A stretch of DNA of 64,000 bases. It comes from Oscillospiraceae bacterium (GTDB taxonomy: Bacteria; Bacillota; Clostridia; Oscillospirales; CAG-272). The stretch covers positions 479,525-543,524 of the forward strand of contig SVQK01000056.1 of the NCBI GenBank assembly GCA_015065385.1, in the 5' to 3' direction. The translations under genes and the position numbers were made by a program. Each line of letters opens with the position of its first letter. Positions within the stretch are counted from its first letter, which is position 1. Below, piece by piece: positions 1 to 10,800 of this stretch. Below the pieces are notes generated by a model, which did no database searches, was not told the origin of the DNA, and worked only from the letters and a program-made list of their open reading frames with translations.

Positions 1-3000
1 CTGTCCATCTTGTCCCGCAGCCACTTCTCCGCGTCCATGAAGCTCTTTTTCAGCCGCTCGGCCTTCACGGCCTCGTACTTGATCTGGAGCTGGATGTCGT
101 GGAGGGTGGTGTTGTAGACCTGACGGTTGTAGTCCTTGGACCAGCCGGAGATGACGCCGTTGAGAAGTCCGCCTACGAAGACCACCGCCTTGCCGATGGG
201 ACCCATCGGGGCGAAGTTGGACGCGGTGGAGTAGGTGCTCATGGCGCAGTCCTGCTTGTAAATATCGTACCGGAGGGATTCGTAGTCCCGGATCTGCGCT
301 TCCAGACTGCGTCTTGCCCGGTCGTCCCGGACGTAGGTGAGCAGCTGTCTGAGTCCCGCAGGATCCGCGCCGGACGGGCCCTTCGCGTAGGTGATGACCG
401 TGTCCGCCACGCCCAGCACCTTCATGGTGGTATCCAGCTTCTTCGGGATCAGAGATTCGCTGTCCGCAAAAGCGCGCGCTCCGGCGAGGTCGTCCGGATT
501 GGCCGCAAGGTGGATCTTCCGGCAGTATGCCTTCCACGCCTCGTCGGTGAGGTCTCCCGACGAATAGACGATGGAGGTGCCATCGTAGAGCTGCTTGGTC
601 CAGTGATCCGGCTTACCCTCGTCCGGACCGGCAGGAAGCGCCTGAGGACTGGCAGCGTCCTCCGCGCCGATCCTCTCCGCCGCGGTGAGGTCGGCCAAGA
701 GCGGCGTTTCCGCGCTCAGCTTGCCCGTGCCGGATCCGGACAGAGCGTCGGCCACGGATTTGGTGATGTAGTAGGTCGTATGGGTCTTGAGGGCGTGGCG
801 GCCTGCCTCCATTCCGTCATAGGAGGCGATGCGGATCAGCGTGGAGCCCTGCAGGGTCTCAAACTCCGCCCATGTGACGTCCCATCCGGCCTCCGCGGGA
901 TTCTGGCTGCCCTCCTCCCGCTCCTTCTCCATCAGCATGAGGATGTCGGGCAGCTCCATGGTACCGCCCTTTTCCATAGTGACGGCGTATTCCGAGAGCT
1001 CCTTCGTCGGCGTTTTCAGCTGCATCTTCATGCGTCGGTCGCTGTCCTCGGTGATCTTCAGATCCAGACCCTTAAGGGCTTCTGACGCCTCGGACAGTCC
1101 CGCGACAGCCTCTTTCAACTGCTCCTCGCTCATGGAGTTGACGGCGGCGGCTTCCTTTAACCCGTCGGGTACCTCGCCAAGACCATTGGCCTTGTAGAAG
1201 GCCTCCGACTCGAGGGCGGAAAGCTCCTCCGTCGTCATTTCAGCCAGCTGCTTGTCGATGGCCGCGTTGTAGTCGAACTCGAACTCGAAGCCCTGGAGGT
1301 ATCCGAGATACGCTTCGTCAATGCCCCAGATGCTCCAGTTCCCGTTCTCGTTCTCGCTGATCAGCTTGCAGGGGATGGCCCGCGTGATGGTGAGATAGTA
1401 TGCGTAATTGCTGTCCTTGAGGGAGCGGAAGTATCCGTATGTCTTCGGGTCCTGACTCGTGTAGGATCTGTTGGACATGTGGCACAGGGTGTCATATACC
1501 AGATTGACCCCGTCCAGCTCCGCCGAGGTGGCGTTTTCCACCCGGAACTGCATGTAGTGCTTTTTGCCCGGCCAGATCCAGACATTTTTCCCCGCAAGAT
1601 CCGAGAGGTTGTCGAAGTACATCCGGTCCGGGTGGTCCTCGTCCCAGCCGATGCGGTGATTCCAGTGGGTCCAGGTCAGATTTGTGACGCGGACGGAATT
1701 GTTCTCGCGCCCCTCGAGGAGCGTGAATACCACGGGCTCGGTGGATATGGTCTCCCCGCCGACTTCCCGGTTGGCCCAAACCACATGGATGCCCGCCGTG
1801 AGGTTGTCGGTCAGGCGGACCCGGAGCCGGTCCGTGGACCCGAGGCCGAGGTAATTCTGGGCGCCTGCACCCGCGTCGTAGCTGTAGATCGGAGTGCCGT
1901 TGTCGTAGACCGTGATCCGGTTCTCCTCGGGCGTCTTGGAGAGGAAGGTCCTGAGGGATAGGTTCAGGGTCCAGGCGGCCTGCCGCTCTGGAGACTGCGC
2001 GTTCAGTCCTTGGACGTCGAGCTGATCGGCGATGTACACGCTGCCGGGGTTGACAAGGCTGAAGATCTTCACGGGATCCCGGCGGGCGAATTCCAGAGTG
2101 GTTTCCCCCCGGTCCTCGGTCACAGAATCGTGCCAGTAGACGATTTCCAGTCTGAACCGGGCGAGGTGGGAATAGCTCAGGGGAAGCTCGGCGGTGATGA
2201 GGGACTGCCCGTTCCCCAGATCCGACATGGTAAAGGGCACCGTTCCCGCGAGATCGCCGGTGTCCTCCCGGCTGTCCGCCGCGTGGAGCGTTATGGATCT
2301 GATCTTGTCCTGATCCACCTGATCCGGATAGCGCTTCGTGAGCGTGCCTACCATGCGGATGGTGTCCGGGCTGTCGGTCAGCTCATAGCGGCAGGTGAAG
2401 AGGTAGGGATCCAGCGCGCCCGTGATCATGGGCTTCGTGGGTTTCAGATCCTCCAGATAGACGGTGCTGTTGGCGTAAGCGCTCACGGTCCGGTACAGGA
2501 GCCGCCCGCCGTATTCCTGCCGGAAGAAGTAGTCGCTCCATCCGGCGTTTTCCGGGAGAAGATTCCAGAGCTTCTTCGGGTTGGAGCCGAGCAGCGCCGC
2601 CATGTCCTCAGCGTCCTTCTCCGGCACCATGAAGGCAAGGATCGTGTCGCTGCCGCCCGCCTCCCAGCGGGTGTAGGGGACGGTCAGCTCGCCCCGGCCG
2701 TAGGCGAAGAGGCAGACATTGCCCATAGCCGGATAGGCGAGGAAGCCCACATAGTCGCTGTCATAATCGTCCACCACCGTAGCGCGGAACTGGCCGCCGA
2801 GGGTGGAAACGGTCGCGGTAAAGACGGCGGTCGGGGTGCCGGTATCGTCCGGGTTCACCTTGACCAGATTGTTGGCGCCTGAGTTCGTTATGGCGGAGAC
2901 GGAATAGCTCGCGTCCCCCATGGTCGTTGTACCCGCGGCGCAGACGTATATGTCCTCATAGGCTTGGACGAGGCCCTTATGAATTCTTAAAAAAGCCTGA

Positions 3001-6000
3001 CCGTCGATGATGACCGTCTCGAAAAGGCCGCTGTTGCTGTAGTAGGTCTTACCGCCGGTGGAGATGGACCCGACGCTGAGGAAGCCGCTGTCCACCCTTT
3101 CCGTGACAGAATCCGACGCGCTGAAGTAGGGTGTTCCGTCCTCCTTCACGGACGCGGGAGTCTGGATCTGAGCAACCAGCCGGATGAGCATTTCGCCTCC
3201 GTAGGTCATCGTGACCTGCCCGAGGTTCACGTTCCCGTTGTCCGTGACCTCAAGGCGCTGGGTGTCCCATGTGAAGGAGCGGACCTCGATCTTCGCCGGG
3301 AAGTTGTCGTAGCAGAGCACGCTCCAGTTGTTGCTGGGACCGTACCCCAAGGTGGTGCTGAACGTGACGGTCTCGGTGGAGCCGCCCCGGTCGATCTCCT
3401 GAGTGACAAGGATCGTGGCGGGCTTCGGCGCGAGACCGGTCGTGAATCCGGTGGGATAGGTCTTGACGCCCCAGACGCGGCCGCTGATCGTGCGGAAGGT
3501 GAAGGGCTTGTAGGCGAAGGTCAGCGTCTCGTCGCCTGCCACGGTGAAGCTGTCCTTATCCGCGGTGCAGGCGCTGATCTCGTCGCTGGCAGAGGCGTCG
3601 AAGGAAACCTTCGCCTGACCGGACGAGCCCACGGGAATCTGGGTCCTCGTTTCGCCCGAGGAGGCGAGAAGCTTGCATTTTGTCCCGTCGGGGGTGGTGA
3701 AGTTCAGGGTTACCGACGCCGGGGGATTGATCTCTTCTCCGTTCAGGCTGCTGTTGAAGCCGGTGGTGACGACCTTCACGCTCCCCAGAGCGGGCAGGCC
3801 GGAGAGGGCGATATCCTCTCCCCGTTCGACTTTCACGGCGATCTGCGTGATGTGGCCGGATGCGCCGGTGATCACAACTTCATAGCCGCCGGAGGGCAGA
3901 TCCCCAAGGGGGACAAAGTCGTAATTCTTATCGGTGACGAAATAACTGCGGACCGTTTTGCCGTCCTTCAGCTCGATCTTCGCGCCCGCATACTCCTTCG
4001 GGATGCCGGTGAGATGGGACCGGGCGTACACCCGATAGTCCGAGAGATCGTATTCGACCCGCTCCTCGACCTCCCCCTCACGGACCAGCTCGTAAGCGAC
4101 CTTCAGGAGCCGGTCGGCGTCGGCAGGCAGGGTGATTTCGGCGGTGAACTGACGGTTCCCGTCGTCGGTCGCCGCGGCGGTCACCGTCTTTTCGGAGCCG
4201 TCCGCAGTCAGATACGAAAGGGTCATCCGATGGGAACGGCCCGCGCCCACGGCTGCCTCGAACACGCCGGTCAGCGTCGCTCCGGGGGCCACGGCATAAT
4301 AGGCTTTCCCCGTTTCGTCCTTCTTGACCTCGCTGAGGATCACGGGGGAGTACAGGGGATTGAGATAGCCGCCTTCCAGGAAGACCAGGGGGAGCTCCAC
4401 CGCGGCACTGTCCTTGGTATATCCCTCGCTCTCTCCGTCGGTCCAGACCCGCACGCAGGCGGCGTCCCCGGGAATCTCCCCGATGGCGAAGGTGGCCTCA
4501 TAGCGGCTGTTCTCAGCGTTCCACGCCATGGTCCCGCCGCCTGACCCGCCGAAGTCGCAATTCAGGATCAGCCTTACGGGAGCCTCTGCCCAGAACAGAT
4601 ACCGGCGGCCTTCCCCGGTCTTGATGACCGCGGCGTCCCCCTGCCGGGAAACCTCAGCTCCGGAGACAAGGTCAAAGACGCCTATCCGGGTCGGGACGGG
4701 GGCAGTGCCGTCGTTGTAATTTACCTTCCGGGTCAGTGTAACGGTTTTCAGACCCTCCTTGCGGAACTGGGCATACGCGGTGTAGTCCCCGTACTTCCCG
4801 GCATCCGTAAGGGAAAGCATGATCTGATTGTGAGTGTCCCCGGCGGCATACCACTCCTGCCAGTTTCTGCCGTCAGCGGAGAGACGCCATTCGCCGTCGA
4901 GATAGCTGCCGGGATCCTGATAGACATAGACGTAGGGAAGCTGGGAGCTGATCCTGCCGTCGGGCAGTACGGTTCCCGACACCGTAAGCTCCGGCATCAC
5001 CTCCGGGGCCGCGCCCGTGTCGGAGGGATCCTTGAAAATGCAGTAATAAGGGGTGGGCACTTCCGCGGTATATCCGTTCAGATAGAAGTACGGATCGTCG
5101 TCATAGGCATAATTTGTGCGGAAGCTGTAAACCGGCTCCGTCTCCGTGCCCGTTTTGACAAGGTGATTCGACTTTCCGAAGAAATAGGCGGAATAGGCGT
5201 TGTCGAAGAGCAGGCCGCCCCAGACCATACCAACGGAAGACGTGTCCTCGCCGAAGTCGAAGCGCACCAGCCGGTAGCCGAATTCGTCCGGCGAGGAAAC
5301 CTCCGCCGCGTCCACTGACAAGTCCACATCTTCTTCCGATTCCGGATCGTACAATCTATAGGTATAGGTGTAGAAAAGGGGATCGTCGCTGAGCCCGAAA
5401 CCGGAGACCCGGAGCGTCATGCTGCGGATCGTGTCCGGTTCCTCCCCCTCTTCATAGTCGTACACCTGCATGGTGGTGTACAGGCCGACCGGACTGACGC
5501 CGTTCACATGGATGACGGGCAGGGTCGCGTATAAATGCCCATCCACATAGATCTCCATGGTCACGTCGTCCTTCGGCACAAAGACCGGGACGGTGTACCA
5601 GTACAGCCGTCCGTCGAGGCCTTCGCTGTCCACGTCGCCGAACACATGGCGCTCGATCTCCCCCGTCACGGTCACGCCGCTAATCGTGAGGGACGCGGGA
5701 TCCACGTCCTCCTTGCCGTAGAGCGTAAGCTCGTGCCGCGAGCCAGCGGAGCTCGCCGGGACGTAGAAGGAGATGGGCTCGTCCCAATCCGAGGAGTTGA
5801 AGTGCATGGCGCGGATCATCAGCCGGGTCTTGTATAACGCGGACTGCGGCACGTCTCCGTCCTCGCCCGCCTCCTCCCACAGCTTTTCCTGTACGCCCAT
5901 GTACTCGCCCGCGGCCCAGTCGTCCATCTGCGCGGCTCCGGCGCCGGAAAGCGTGACGTAATTGAAAATCTGATTGTCCTCGAATTCCGGCGCGAGGCCT

Positions 6001-6083
6001 GCGAACACGGAGCCTGGCAGCACGCCCATGCAGATGACAGCCGCAAGGAACAGGCTGAGTCCTCTTTTCCAGATCTTTTTCAT
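1..6083 (-). CDS. Giant secreted multi-domain (Ig-like) surface protein, 3' end outside window
   Basis: An uninterrupted reading frame of about 2,027 codons runs from the ATG at 6083 off the left edge, so the C-terminus is missing. The start is set by AAAGGAG at 6091-6097 and a classic signal peptide (MKKIWKRG, hydrophobic core, cleavage near residue 28 after VFA). The rest is a long series of beta-rich segments with charged, Thr/Val-rich strands resembling Ig-like or carboxypeptidase-regulatory folds (roughly residues 150-1400). A more helical, Lys/Glu-rich part follows in the last 600 residues visible, including a small hydrophobic glycine-rich stretch (near plus position 180-210). No catalytic motif or dockerin is visible in the part present. 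Its length and secretion signal resemble the two giants downstream, suggesting a surface adhesin or matrix protein; that role is inference. It is divergent from the HTH gene at 6399. Confidence 0.8.
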   Translation of the reverse strand, partial: MKKIWKRGLSLFLAAVICMGVLPGSVFAGLAPEFEDNQIFNYVTLSGAGAAQMDDWAAGEYMGVQEKLWEEAGEDGDVPQSALYKTRLMIRAMHFNSSDWDEPISFYVPASSAGSRHELTLYGKEDVDPASLTISGVTVTGEIERHVFGDVDSEGLDGRLYWYTVPVFVPKDDVTMEIYVDGHLYATLPVIHVNGVSPVGLYTTMQVYDYEEGEEPDTIRSMTLRVSGFGLSDDPLFYTYTYRLYDPESEEDVDLSVDAAEVSSPDEFGYRLVRFDFGEDTSSVGMVWGGLLFDNAYSAYFFGKSNHLVKTGTETEPVYSFRTNYAYDDDPYFYLNGYTAEVPTPYYCIFKDPSDTGAAPEVMPELTVSGTVLPDGRISSQLPYVYVYQDPGSYLDGEWRLSADGRNWQEWYAAGDTHNQIMLSLTDAGKYGDYTAYAQFRKEGLKTVTLTRKVNYNDGTAPVPTRIGVFDLVSGAEVSRQGDAAVIKTGEGRRYLFWAEAPVRLILNCDFGGSGGGTMAWNAENSRYEATFAIGEIPGDAACVRVWTDGESEGYTKDSAAVELPLVFLEGGYLNPLYSPVILSEVKKDETGKAYYAVAPGATLTGVFEAAVGAGRSHRMTLSYLTADGSEKTVTAAATDDGNRQFTAEITLPADADRLLKVAYELVREGEVEERVEYDLSDYRVYARSHLTGIPKEYAGAKIELKDGKTVRSYFVTDKNYDFVPLGDLPSGGYEVVITGASGHITQIAVKVERGEDIALSGLPALGSVKVVTTGFNSSLNGEEINPPASVTLNFTTPDGTKCKLLASSGETRTQIPVGSSGQAKVSFDASASDEISACTADKDSFTVAGDETLTFAYKPFTFRTISGRVWGVKTYPTGFTTGLAPKPATILVTQEIDRGGSTETVTFSTTLGYGPSNNWSVLCYDNFPAKIEVRSFTWDTQRLEVTDNGNVNLGQVTMTYGGEMLIRLVAQIQTPASVKEDGTPYFSASDSVTERVDSGFLSVGSISTGGKTYYSNSGLFETVIIDGQAFLRIHKGLVQAYEDIYVCAAGTTTMGDASYSVSAITNSGANNLVKVNPDDTGTPTAVFTATVSTLGGQFRATVVDDYDSDYVGFLAYPAMGNVCLFAYGRGELTVPYTRWEAGGSDTILAFMVPEKDAEDMAALLGSNPKKLWNLLPENAGWSDYFFRQEYGGRLLYRTVSAYANSTVYLEDLKPTKPMITGALDPYLFTCRYELTDSPDTIRMVGTLTKRYPDQVDQDKIRSITLHAADSREDTGDLAGTVPFTMSDLGNGQSLITAELPLSYSHLARFRLEIVYWHDSVTEDRGETTLEFARRDPVKIFSLVNPGSVYIADQLDVQGLNAQSPERQAAWTLNLSLRTFLSKTPEENRITVYDNGTPIYSYDAGAGAQNYLGLGSTDRLRVRLTDNLTAGIHVVWANREVGGETISTEPVVFTLLEGRENNSVRVTNLTWTHWNHRIGWDEDHPDRMYFDNLSDLAGKNVWIWPGKKHYMQFRVENATSAELDGVNLVYDTLCHMSNRSYTSQDPKTYGYFRSLKDSNYAYYLTITRAIPCKLISENENGNWSIWGIDEAYLGYLQGFEFEFDYNAAIDKQLAEMTTEELSALESEAFYKANGLGEVPDGLKEAAAVNSMSEEQLKEAVAGLSEASEALKGLDLKITEDSDRRMKMQLKTPTKELSEYAVTMEKGGTMELPDILMLMEKEREEGSQNPAEAGWDVTWAEFETLQGSTLIRIASYDGMEAGRHALKTHTTYYITKSVADALSGSGTGKLSAETPLLADLTAAERIGAEDAASPQALPAGPDEGKPDHWTKQLYDGTSIVYSSGDLTDEAWKAYCRKIHLAANPDDLAGARAFADSESLIPKKLDTTMKVLGVADTVITYAKGPSGADPAGLRQLLTYVRDDRARRSLEAQIRDYESLRYDIYKQDCAMSTYSTASNFAPMGPIGKAVVFVGGLLNGVISGWSKDYNRQVYNTTLHDIQLQIKYEAVKAERLKKSFMDAEKWLRDKMD

Positions 6084-6113
6084 GGAGTCTCTCCTTTTTC
6101 TCTCCTCCCCGGA

Positions 6114-6142
6114 TTGACGGAGCGGAGGATTTACGGTATAAT
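6114..6142 (+). promoter_or_regulatory. Sigma-A-type promoter of the HTH regulator
   Basis: TTGACG (6114-6119) and TATAAT (6137-6142) with a 17-bp spacer. The predicted transcript has a long leader (about 250 nt) before the TTG start at 6399 and begins inside the 5' leader region of the divergent giant gene. Confidence 0.65.
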
Positions 6143-6208
6143 ACGGATGTGGGGATGCGCTTTGAACGCTCAGGCGCATTTTCACATATTCCGGAACTTC
6201 TAACATTC

Positions 6209-6237
6209 AGTATAGCATAAATCTTTACCGCAATCAA
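6209..6237 (-). promoter_or_regulatory. Sigma-A-type promoter of the giant Ig-like gene
   Basis: On the minus strand TTGATT (6232-6237) and TATACT (6209-6214) are separated by exactly 17 bp. This would give a leader of about 120 nt before the ATG at 6083. It lies back to back with the plus-strand promoter at 6114-6142, and the two transcripts overlap head to head. Confidence 0.65.
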
Positions 6238-6398
6238 TCCCGCAAGCCGTTCTGTCAATGCCCGGTTTGAGGCACGAAACGTGCCGCGGAGACTTTGCGG
6301 GATTGCAGGTTCATGGAAGAGATCGTCCCGCGGAGAAATCTGCCGCCGTAAGAGCTGCCGGATGATTCAGCGGTTTCCAGACGAAAGGAGGGTCCCTC

Positions 6399-7571
6399 TT
6401 GCTGAAAGATGTCGCCGAAAAAATAGATTTTCTGATGAAGCTGACCGATACGCGGAATGCCGCGCTGGCCCGCGCCCTGAATTTCGATCCCTCCTATATC
6501 AGCCGCATCCGCCGGAGGATCCGGGGGATCCCGCCGCACGAGCCTTTTCTTGTTCCTGCCGCGGCTTATTTCGCCGCCTCGATCCGCGAGGAGTATCAGA
6601 AGAGCGCCGTCTCGGAAGAGCTTGGGCGGGAGTGGCCAAATGACCACGCAGAGGCAGCCGCCCTCCTTGTCTCATGGCTCGAGGATTCCAAAAAGCAGCC
6701 GTCCGCCGTCCCGGATCTGATGCGGGCCCTCGCCCTCTCCCAGAATCTTCCGGGCGGAGAGGGAGGGGAATTCGTTCCGGAAGCGGGGACGCCCGCGCGG
6801 ATGCTTCTGTTCTACGGAAACAGCGGAAAGCGGTCCTGCGTCGCCCGGTTTCTGAGCGAGCTTGTGAAATCGGGGCAGCCGTACCGCCTCCTGCTCTGCT
6901 CCGACGAGGATATGACCTGGCTGTACGAGGATCCCGCGTTCGTCCGGACGTGGAACGCGCTTCTCTCCGGCCTGATCGGAAACGGCTCCCGGATCCGCAT
7001 CATCCACACCGTCAGCCGGGATCTGACCGAAATGTGGGAGGCTGTGCGGAAGTGGCTCCCCCTCTACATGACCGGGGCAATCGAGCCGTACTATTACCCG
7101 CGGCTGCAGGACGGGATCCTCCGCCGCTCCATCTTTATCGCCGAGGGGACCTCCGCTGTCACGGCGCATTCGACGCGGGGGCAGGGCGACGGGGCTCTGA
7201 ACTGTCTTGTAAACGACCGAGGGGCAGTGGACGCGCTGACGGACGAGTTCGAGGCGTATCTGCGCCTGTGCAGGCCGCTCATGCGGATCGTCCCGCAGGC
7301 GGAGAGCGGGGACGTAGCCGAACTTCTGCGAGGATTCCTCTCCGCACCGGGCGAGGGGATGATCTCGGTTTCCGGGGACATTCTGATCTGCGTGAAGGAG
7401 GACACCGGTGCGCTCGTCGTCAGCGCCGCATCCCCGCACACAGTGTTCAGCTTTACGGAACCGCGCCTTGTCGAAGCAATGCGGGAGTATATCGAATCCC
7501 TGCCCGACGCTCCGGCACGGGAGGAGCGGACTGCGGCGGCGGAAGCCTTCCTCGAACGGCTCGGGGGGTAA
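6399..7571 (+). CDS. HTH (Cro/CI-like) DNA-binding protein with unknown C-terminal domain
   Basis: 390 aa. The start is TTG at 6399, chosen because AAAGGAGG sits 7 nt upstream (6384-6391) and no nearby ATG has such a site. Residues about 1-50 contain a compact helix-turn-helix-like segment (ALARALNFDPSYISRIRRR) of the kind found in Cro/CI regulators. The remaining 340 residues are a mixed alpha/beta domain I do not recognise; no enzymatic motif is evident. It stands alone, divergent from the giant surface-protein gene, so it could control that gene, but nothing in the sequence proves this. Product naming beyond a DNA-binding protein is not justified. Confidence 0.7.
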   Translation: MLKDVAEKIDFLMKLTDTRNAALARALNFDPSYISRIRRRIRGIPPHEPFLVPAAAYFAASIREEYQKSAVSEELGREWPNDHAEAAALLVSWLEDSKKQPSAVPDLMRALALSQNLPGGEGGEFVPEAGTPARMLLFYGNSGKRSCVARFLSELVKSGQPYRLLLCSDEDMTWLYEDPAFVRTWNALLSGLIGNGSRIRIIHTVSRDLTEMWEAVRKWLPLYMTGAIEPYYYPRLQDGILRRSIFIAEGTSAVTAHSTRGQGDGALNCLVNDRGAVDALTDEFEAYLRLCRPLMRIVPQAESGDVAELLRGFLSAPGEGMISVSGDILICVKEDTGALVVSAASPHTVFSFTEPRLVEAMREYIESLPDAPAREERTAAAEAFLERLGG

Positions 7572-7599
7572 GGAATGAGTTCGAACCGACCCCCTGCGC

Positions 7600-7650
7600 C
7601 GTCGGAGCGACCGGATTCGAACAGGCATCCTCTTGCCTCCGAAGATTCAC
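7600..7650 (-). other. tRNA 3'-end-like fragment(s), not a complete tRNA
   Basis: On the minus strand the segment holds a T-arm-like GTTCGAATC followed by a string resembling an acceptor 3' strand (CGCTCCG then A). Just downstream, near 7578-7590, a second GGTTCGAAC occurs. No D-arm, valid anticodon loop with U33 or matching 5' acceptor strand can be found upstream, because the region is occupied by the terminator. At best this is a degenerate tRNA remnant. Confidence 0.25.
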
Positions 7651-7661
7651 AGCCAAAAAAC

Positions 7662-7691
7662 AAAGGACCGGCCTGCTTTGGTCGATCCTTT
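7662..7691 (-). terminator. Intrinsic terminator (minus strand)
   Basis: A 12-bp hairpin with one mismatch and one G-U pair (AAAGGATCGACC / GGCCGGTCCTTT on the minus strand), followed almost directly by a T6 run (plus A6 at 7655-7660). It is positioned to end transcripts of the minus-strand gene that stops at 7859. Confidence 0.6.
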
Positions 7692-7858
7692 GTCGTACTG
7701 TCTCGCAAAATGTACCTGAATTTCTTGTTTTGACGCGGCACCGAAAACGGGACCCGCATGTGCGGCGCGGCGGAAGGGCAGGGAAGGGATTTTATCCCCT
7801 CCCTACCTTATTTGGGTTTGCGGCCTTCCATGCGTTCCGCTCAGAATGTCAGCTTCTG

Positions 7859-10800
7859 TCATCCCTTAAAATACTCATCATATCCGTCCCATTTCGACAG
7901 GTACCGGCCCAGAATCAGGCGGTCCTTTCCGTTGACGGAGTGGTCGCCGTTGATATCCGCCGCGTTCTTGGAAACGATCTTTTCTTCGTATCCTTCCCAT
8001 CCCGCCAGATACCGCGCGAGGATCACATAGTCCTCTCTGTCCACATCATCGTCGCCGTTGACGTCGCCGATGATGCAGCTGTAGAATTCAAGCTCCGCAA
8101 CGTCGCCGTGATTGGTTTCGTTGTAGTAACGGAACATCGAATAACCGGTGTTGTTGTCGAAGTCGGTGATGACGATGAACTTGGGGTCTTCTTCCATTTC
8201 GTCCTTGGTTCCCCGGAAAATGACATCTCCGACGATTTCAAAGATATCGAACCGATCCGACTCAGTATGGCATTTTGAAAGATGAATGATGATGAAAGCG
8301 GCCTGAACGGGATCGAATTCATATTCAAGATGCTTCTCCTTGTTCCCTTCGATCTTGTAAAGCAGTTTTTCAAAGGGGTTTTGCTCGTCATTGCCCACAT
8401 AGATTTCAAAATCTTCCGGATATTCGACTCCGAAATCGAAGGAGAGATAGCCGATCTTCTTATTCCTGTCAACAGAATTCAGATCGATAAAGATCAAATC
8501 CTGCTCCGGCGCATCCCACCCGGCTCTCTGCCCATAGTTTGCGGGCCTGTCAGTCTCGCGCCCCTTTGCCGGAGCGTCGGACTTCCACAAGGTCGTCCAG
8601 TTCTCGCCGTCGTTGGATCCCTGAATCATGGCTCCCTCGAACCGAGCAAGCCATCCACTGCGCGGCAGTACGACCGCCTTGTCAAGAACATGCTTCTGAT
8701 CGGCTTTGATGCCGCAGAAACCATCGCCTATGTCAATCGGGTCGAAGTAGGAATCCGGATTTCCGTCAAACGCGGCTTTTGCGCCGGAGGTCAGGTTGAG
8801 TCCGGGCCATCCGAAATCGTTTCCGATGATCTGACCTTCGATCAGCTTTCCGGATTCTCCGGAGGAGGGATATTCAAACACCGGTCTCGGTTCGATCTCA
8901 AGGATGAATCCGTATGTGTCCCAAGGATCGTCCCAGATATCGTCCCAACGATCGCCGTTGTATCTGGCGCACTCTTCTCCGCTGGGCTCTCCGTCGTGCC
9001 AGTTTGTATAGCCCCATTCCTCGCCGTTTTCCCAGATCCAGCCGTCGGGAGTCCGGACAGCGCCGATCCAGAGATGGAGGTCTTCCTTGTTCATGCCTAC
9101 GAGCAGGTCGTTCTCACCCGGATCGGTCACGGTGACAAGGTGTCCTCCCAGGTTTTGCGCGAGACCATTCGCACTGTTCCAGTTCAGTCCGCTGCGGAAA
9201 ATGTAGTACTCGTTCCCGTTTTCGCCGACGGTTTTCGTGGAAAGGCCCTCGTCCAGCCAGTTTTCAAACTCCAGAATGAAGCCTTTGCTTCCTCCGATAT
9301 GCTGATAGTGGTAATCCCACGGGAGATCCATAAGCTCCGATTTCCCGTCGTAGCAGAGCTCGTACACCGGAGCGTCCTCACCCGGATCTTCCGGAGCGGG
9401 AGCCGGACTTGTCCCGATCCAGAAGGAATCCGTGAAGTTACCTTGATGCCCCTGGAAGGAACCGGAATGTTTATAGCTGTCGATCAGATTCTCGACGATT
9501 TGCTTCTTCTCTTCGGAATTGACCTCGATCAGCCTTCCGTGATGCTCCCGCGCATAGCTTTCCGCCTGTTCCCGGTTCAGTCCGCCGAGGTGAAGCTCAT
9601 ACAGATTGCCGTTCTGGATGATGTAGTCGCCGCTGAAATTCTGCCACATGTGGTTGTGGTTCCGAACGGAGACGAACACCGCGTCCGTGCTTCCGTCTTC
9701 GAATTCGTAGGTGATTACCGCCGTGCCATTGTGATAGCACTCGATCCTCTTCTCCTCATCTGCGCCGCCGTACCAGTTGGCGACATGCGAATTGGAATTG
9801 GAGATGAACCAGAAGTTTTCCACACCCGATTCGCCGGTCAGTGCCTCAATCGGAATATTCCAGCCCACATCCATGGCGAAGTTCGTGTTGGCCAGCCGGG
9901 ATTCGGTGGATCTGAATGCCTTTGCTCTATCTTCCGTCGGGAAGAAGGCGATATAGTCGATCAGAATCTGCTCGCCCTGCTCCATGTCTCCGCCGTAATC
10001 GATCCCTCCCTCTCCGATCTTCCACATCGGGTCAAGACGGATCCAATAAACGAAACCCTGCCATACGGTTTCGCTCAGATTGCAGCCGGAATAAGCATTG
10101 GCAGTCTTTATATTCTCTTCGGGAATATTGATGATATACTCGTGCCAGCCGTCCCCTTCCGCCAGATCAATATGCGTGCATACGGAAGCGTCCACTCCTC
10201 CGCGGCTTCCGTCCGTCGCGCCGAAAAGCTCGATGGCTGTCGCGGAGCTCAGATTCTTGGCCCTTACCTTGCACCATGCCGCGTTCTTGACATCGTCCGC
10301 GGTTATCTCGACCGAAACAAAAGGATCACTTCCCCGAGCGGTAAAGACATAATAATCGTTTCCGTCCTCGTCTCTGCCGGGTTCCCAGTCAAGGTCATTG
10401 GGGCGGTCCATATAAGAATCCAACACGCGGTCTCCGTTGAAGTCCCAGAGGAGAGAAGCACCGCGGAGGGGAGTGCAGAGATAAAGCTCGCCCATCTGAT
10501 ACTCATGCGGCGTATCCGTCCACATCTTCAGGGAGACATACCGATACGGACCGCATTCCGGCACTGCCATCGGATACAGGCGCGAATTATCGTAGAACAG
10601 GTGCGGATCGATGTCCCTCTCATTATCCGGTCTTTGCTGAACGCGGCCCCAATCGAAGGGCACGTCAAAGAAGTCCTTGGTGCCGGATGCGATCGTTTCC
10701 CAGTTCTCGCCGTCCGCGCTGCCGAGCACCTCCCAGTGGTCGGGCGAATTCGACAGATCGGGATTCCAGCCGTTGCCGGTGGAGAGGATCACACCGTCGA

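Noticed and set aside
7600..7660. Complete tRNA gene on the minus strand
   Set aside because: Only a T-arm and part of an acceptor strand are present; no anticodon or D-arm and the upstream sequence is a terminator.
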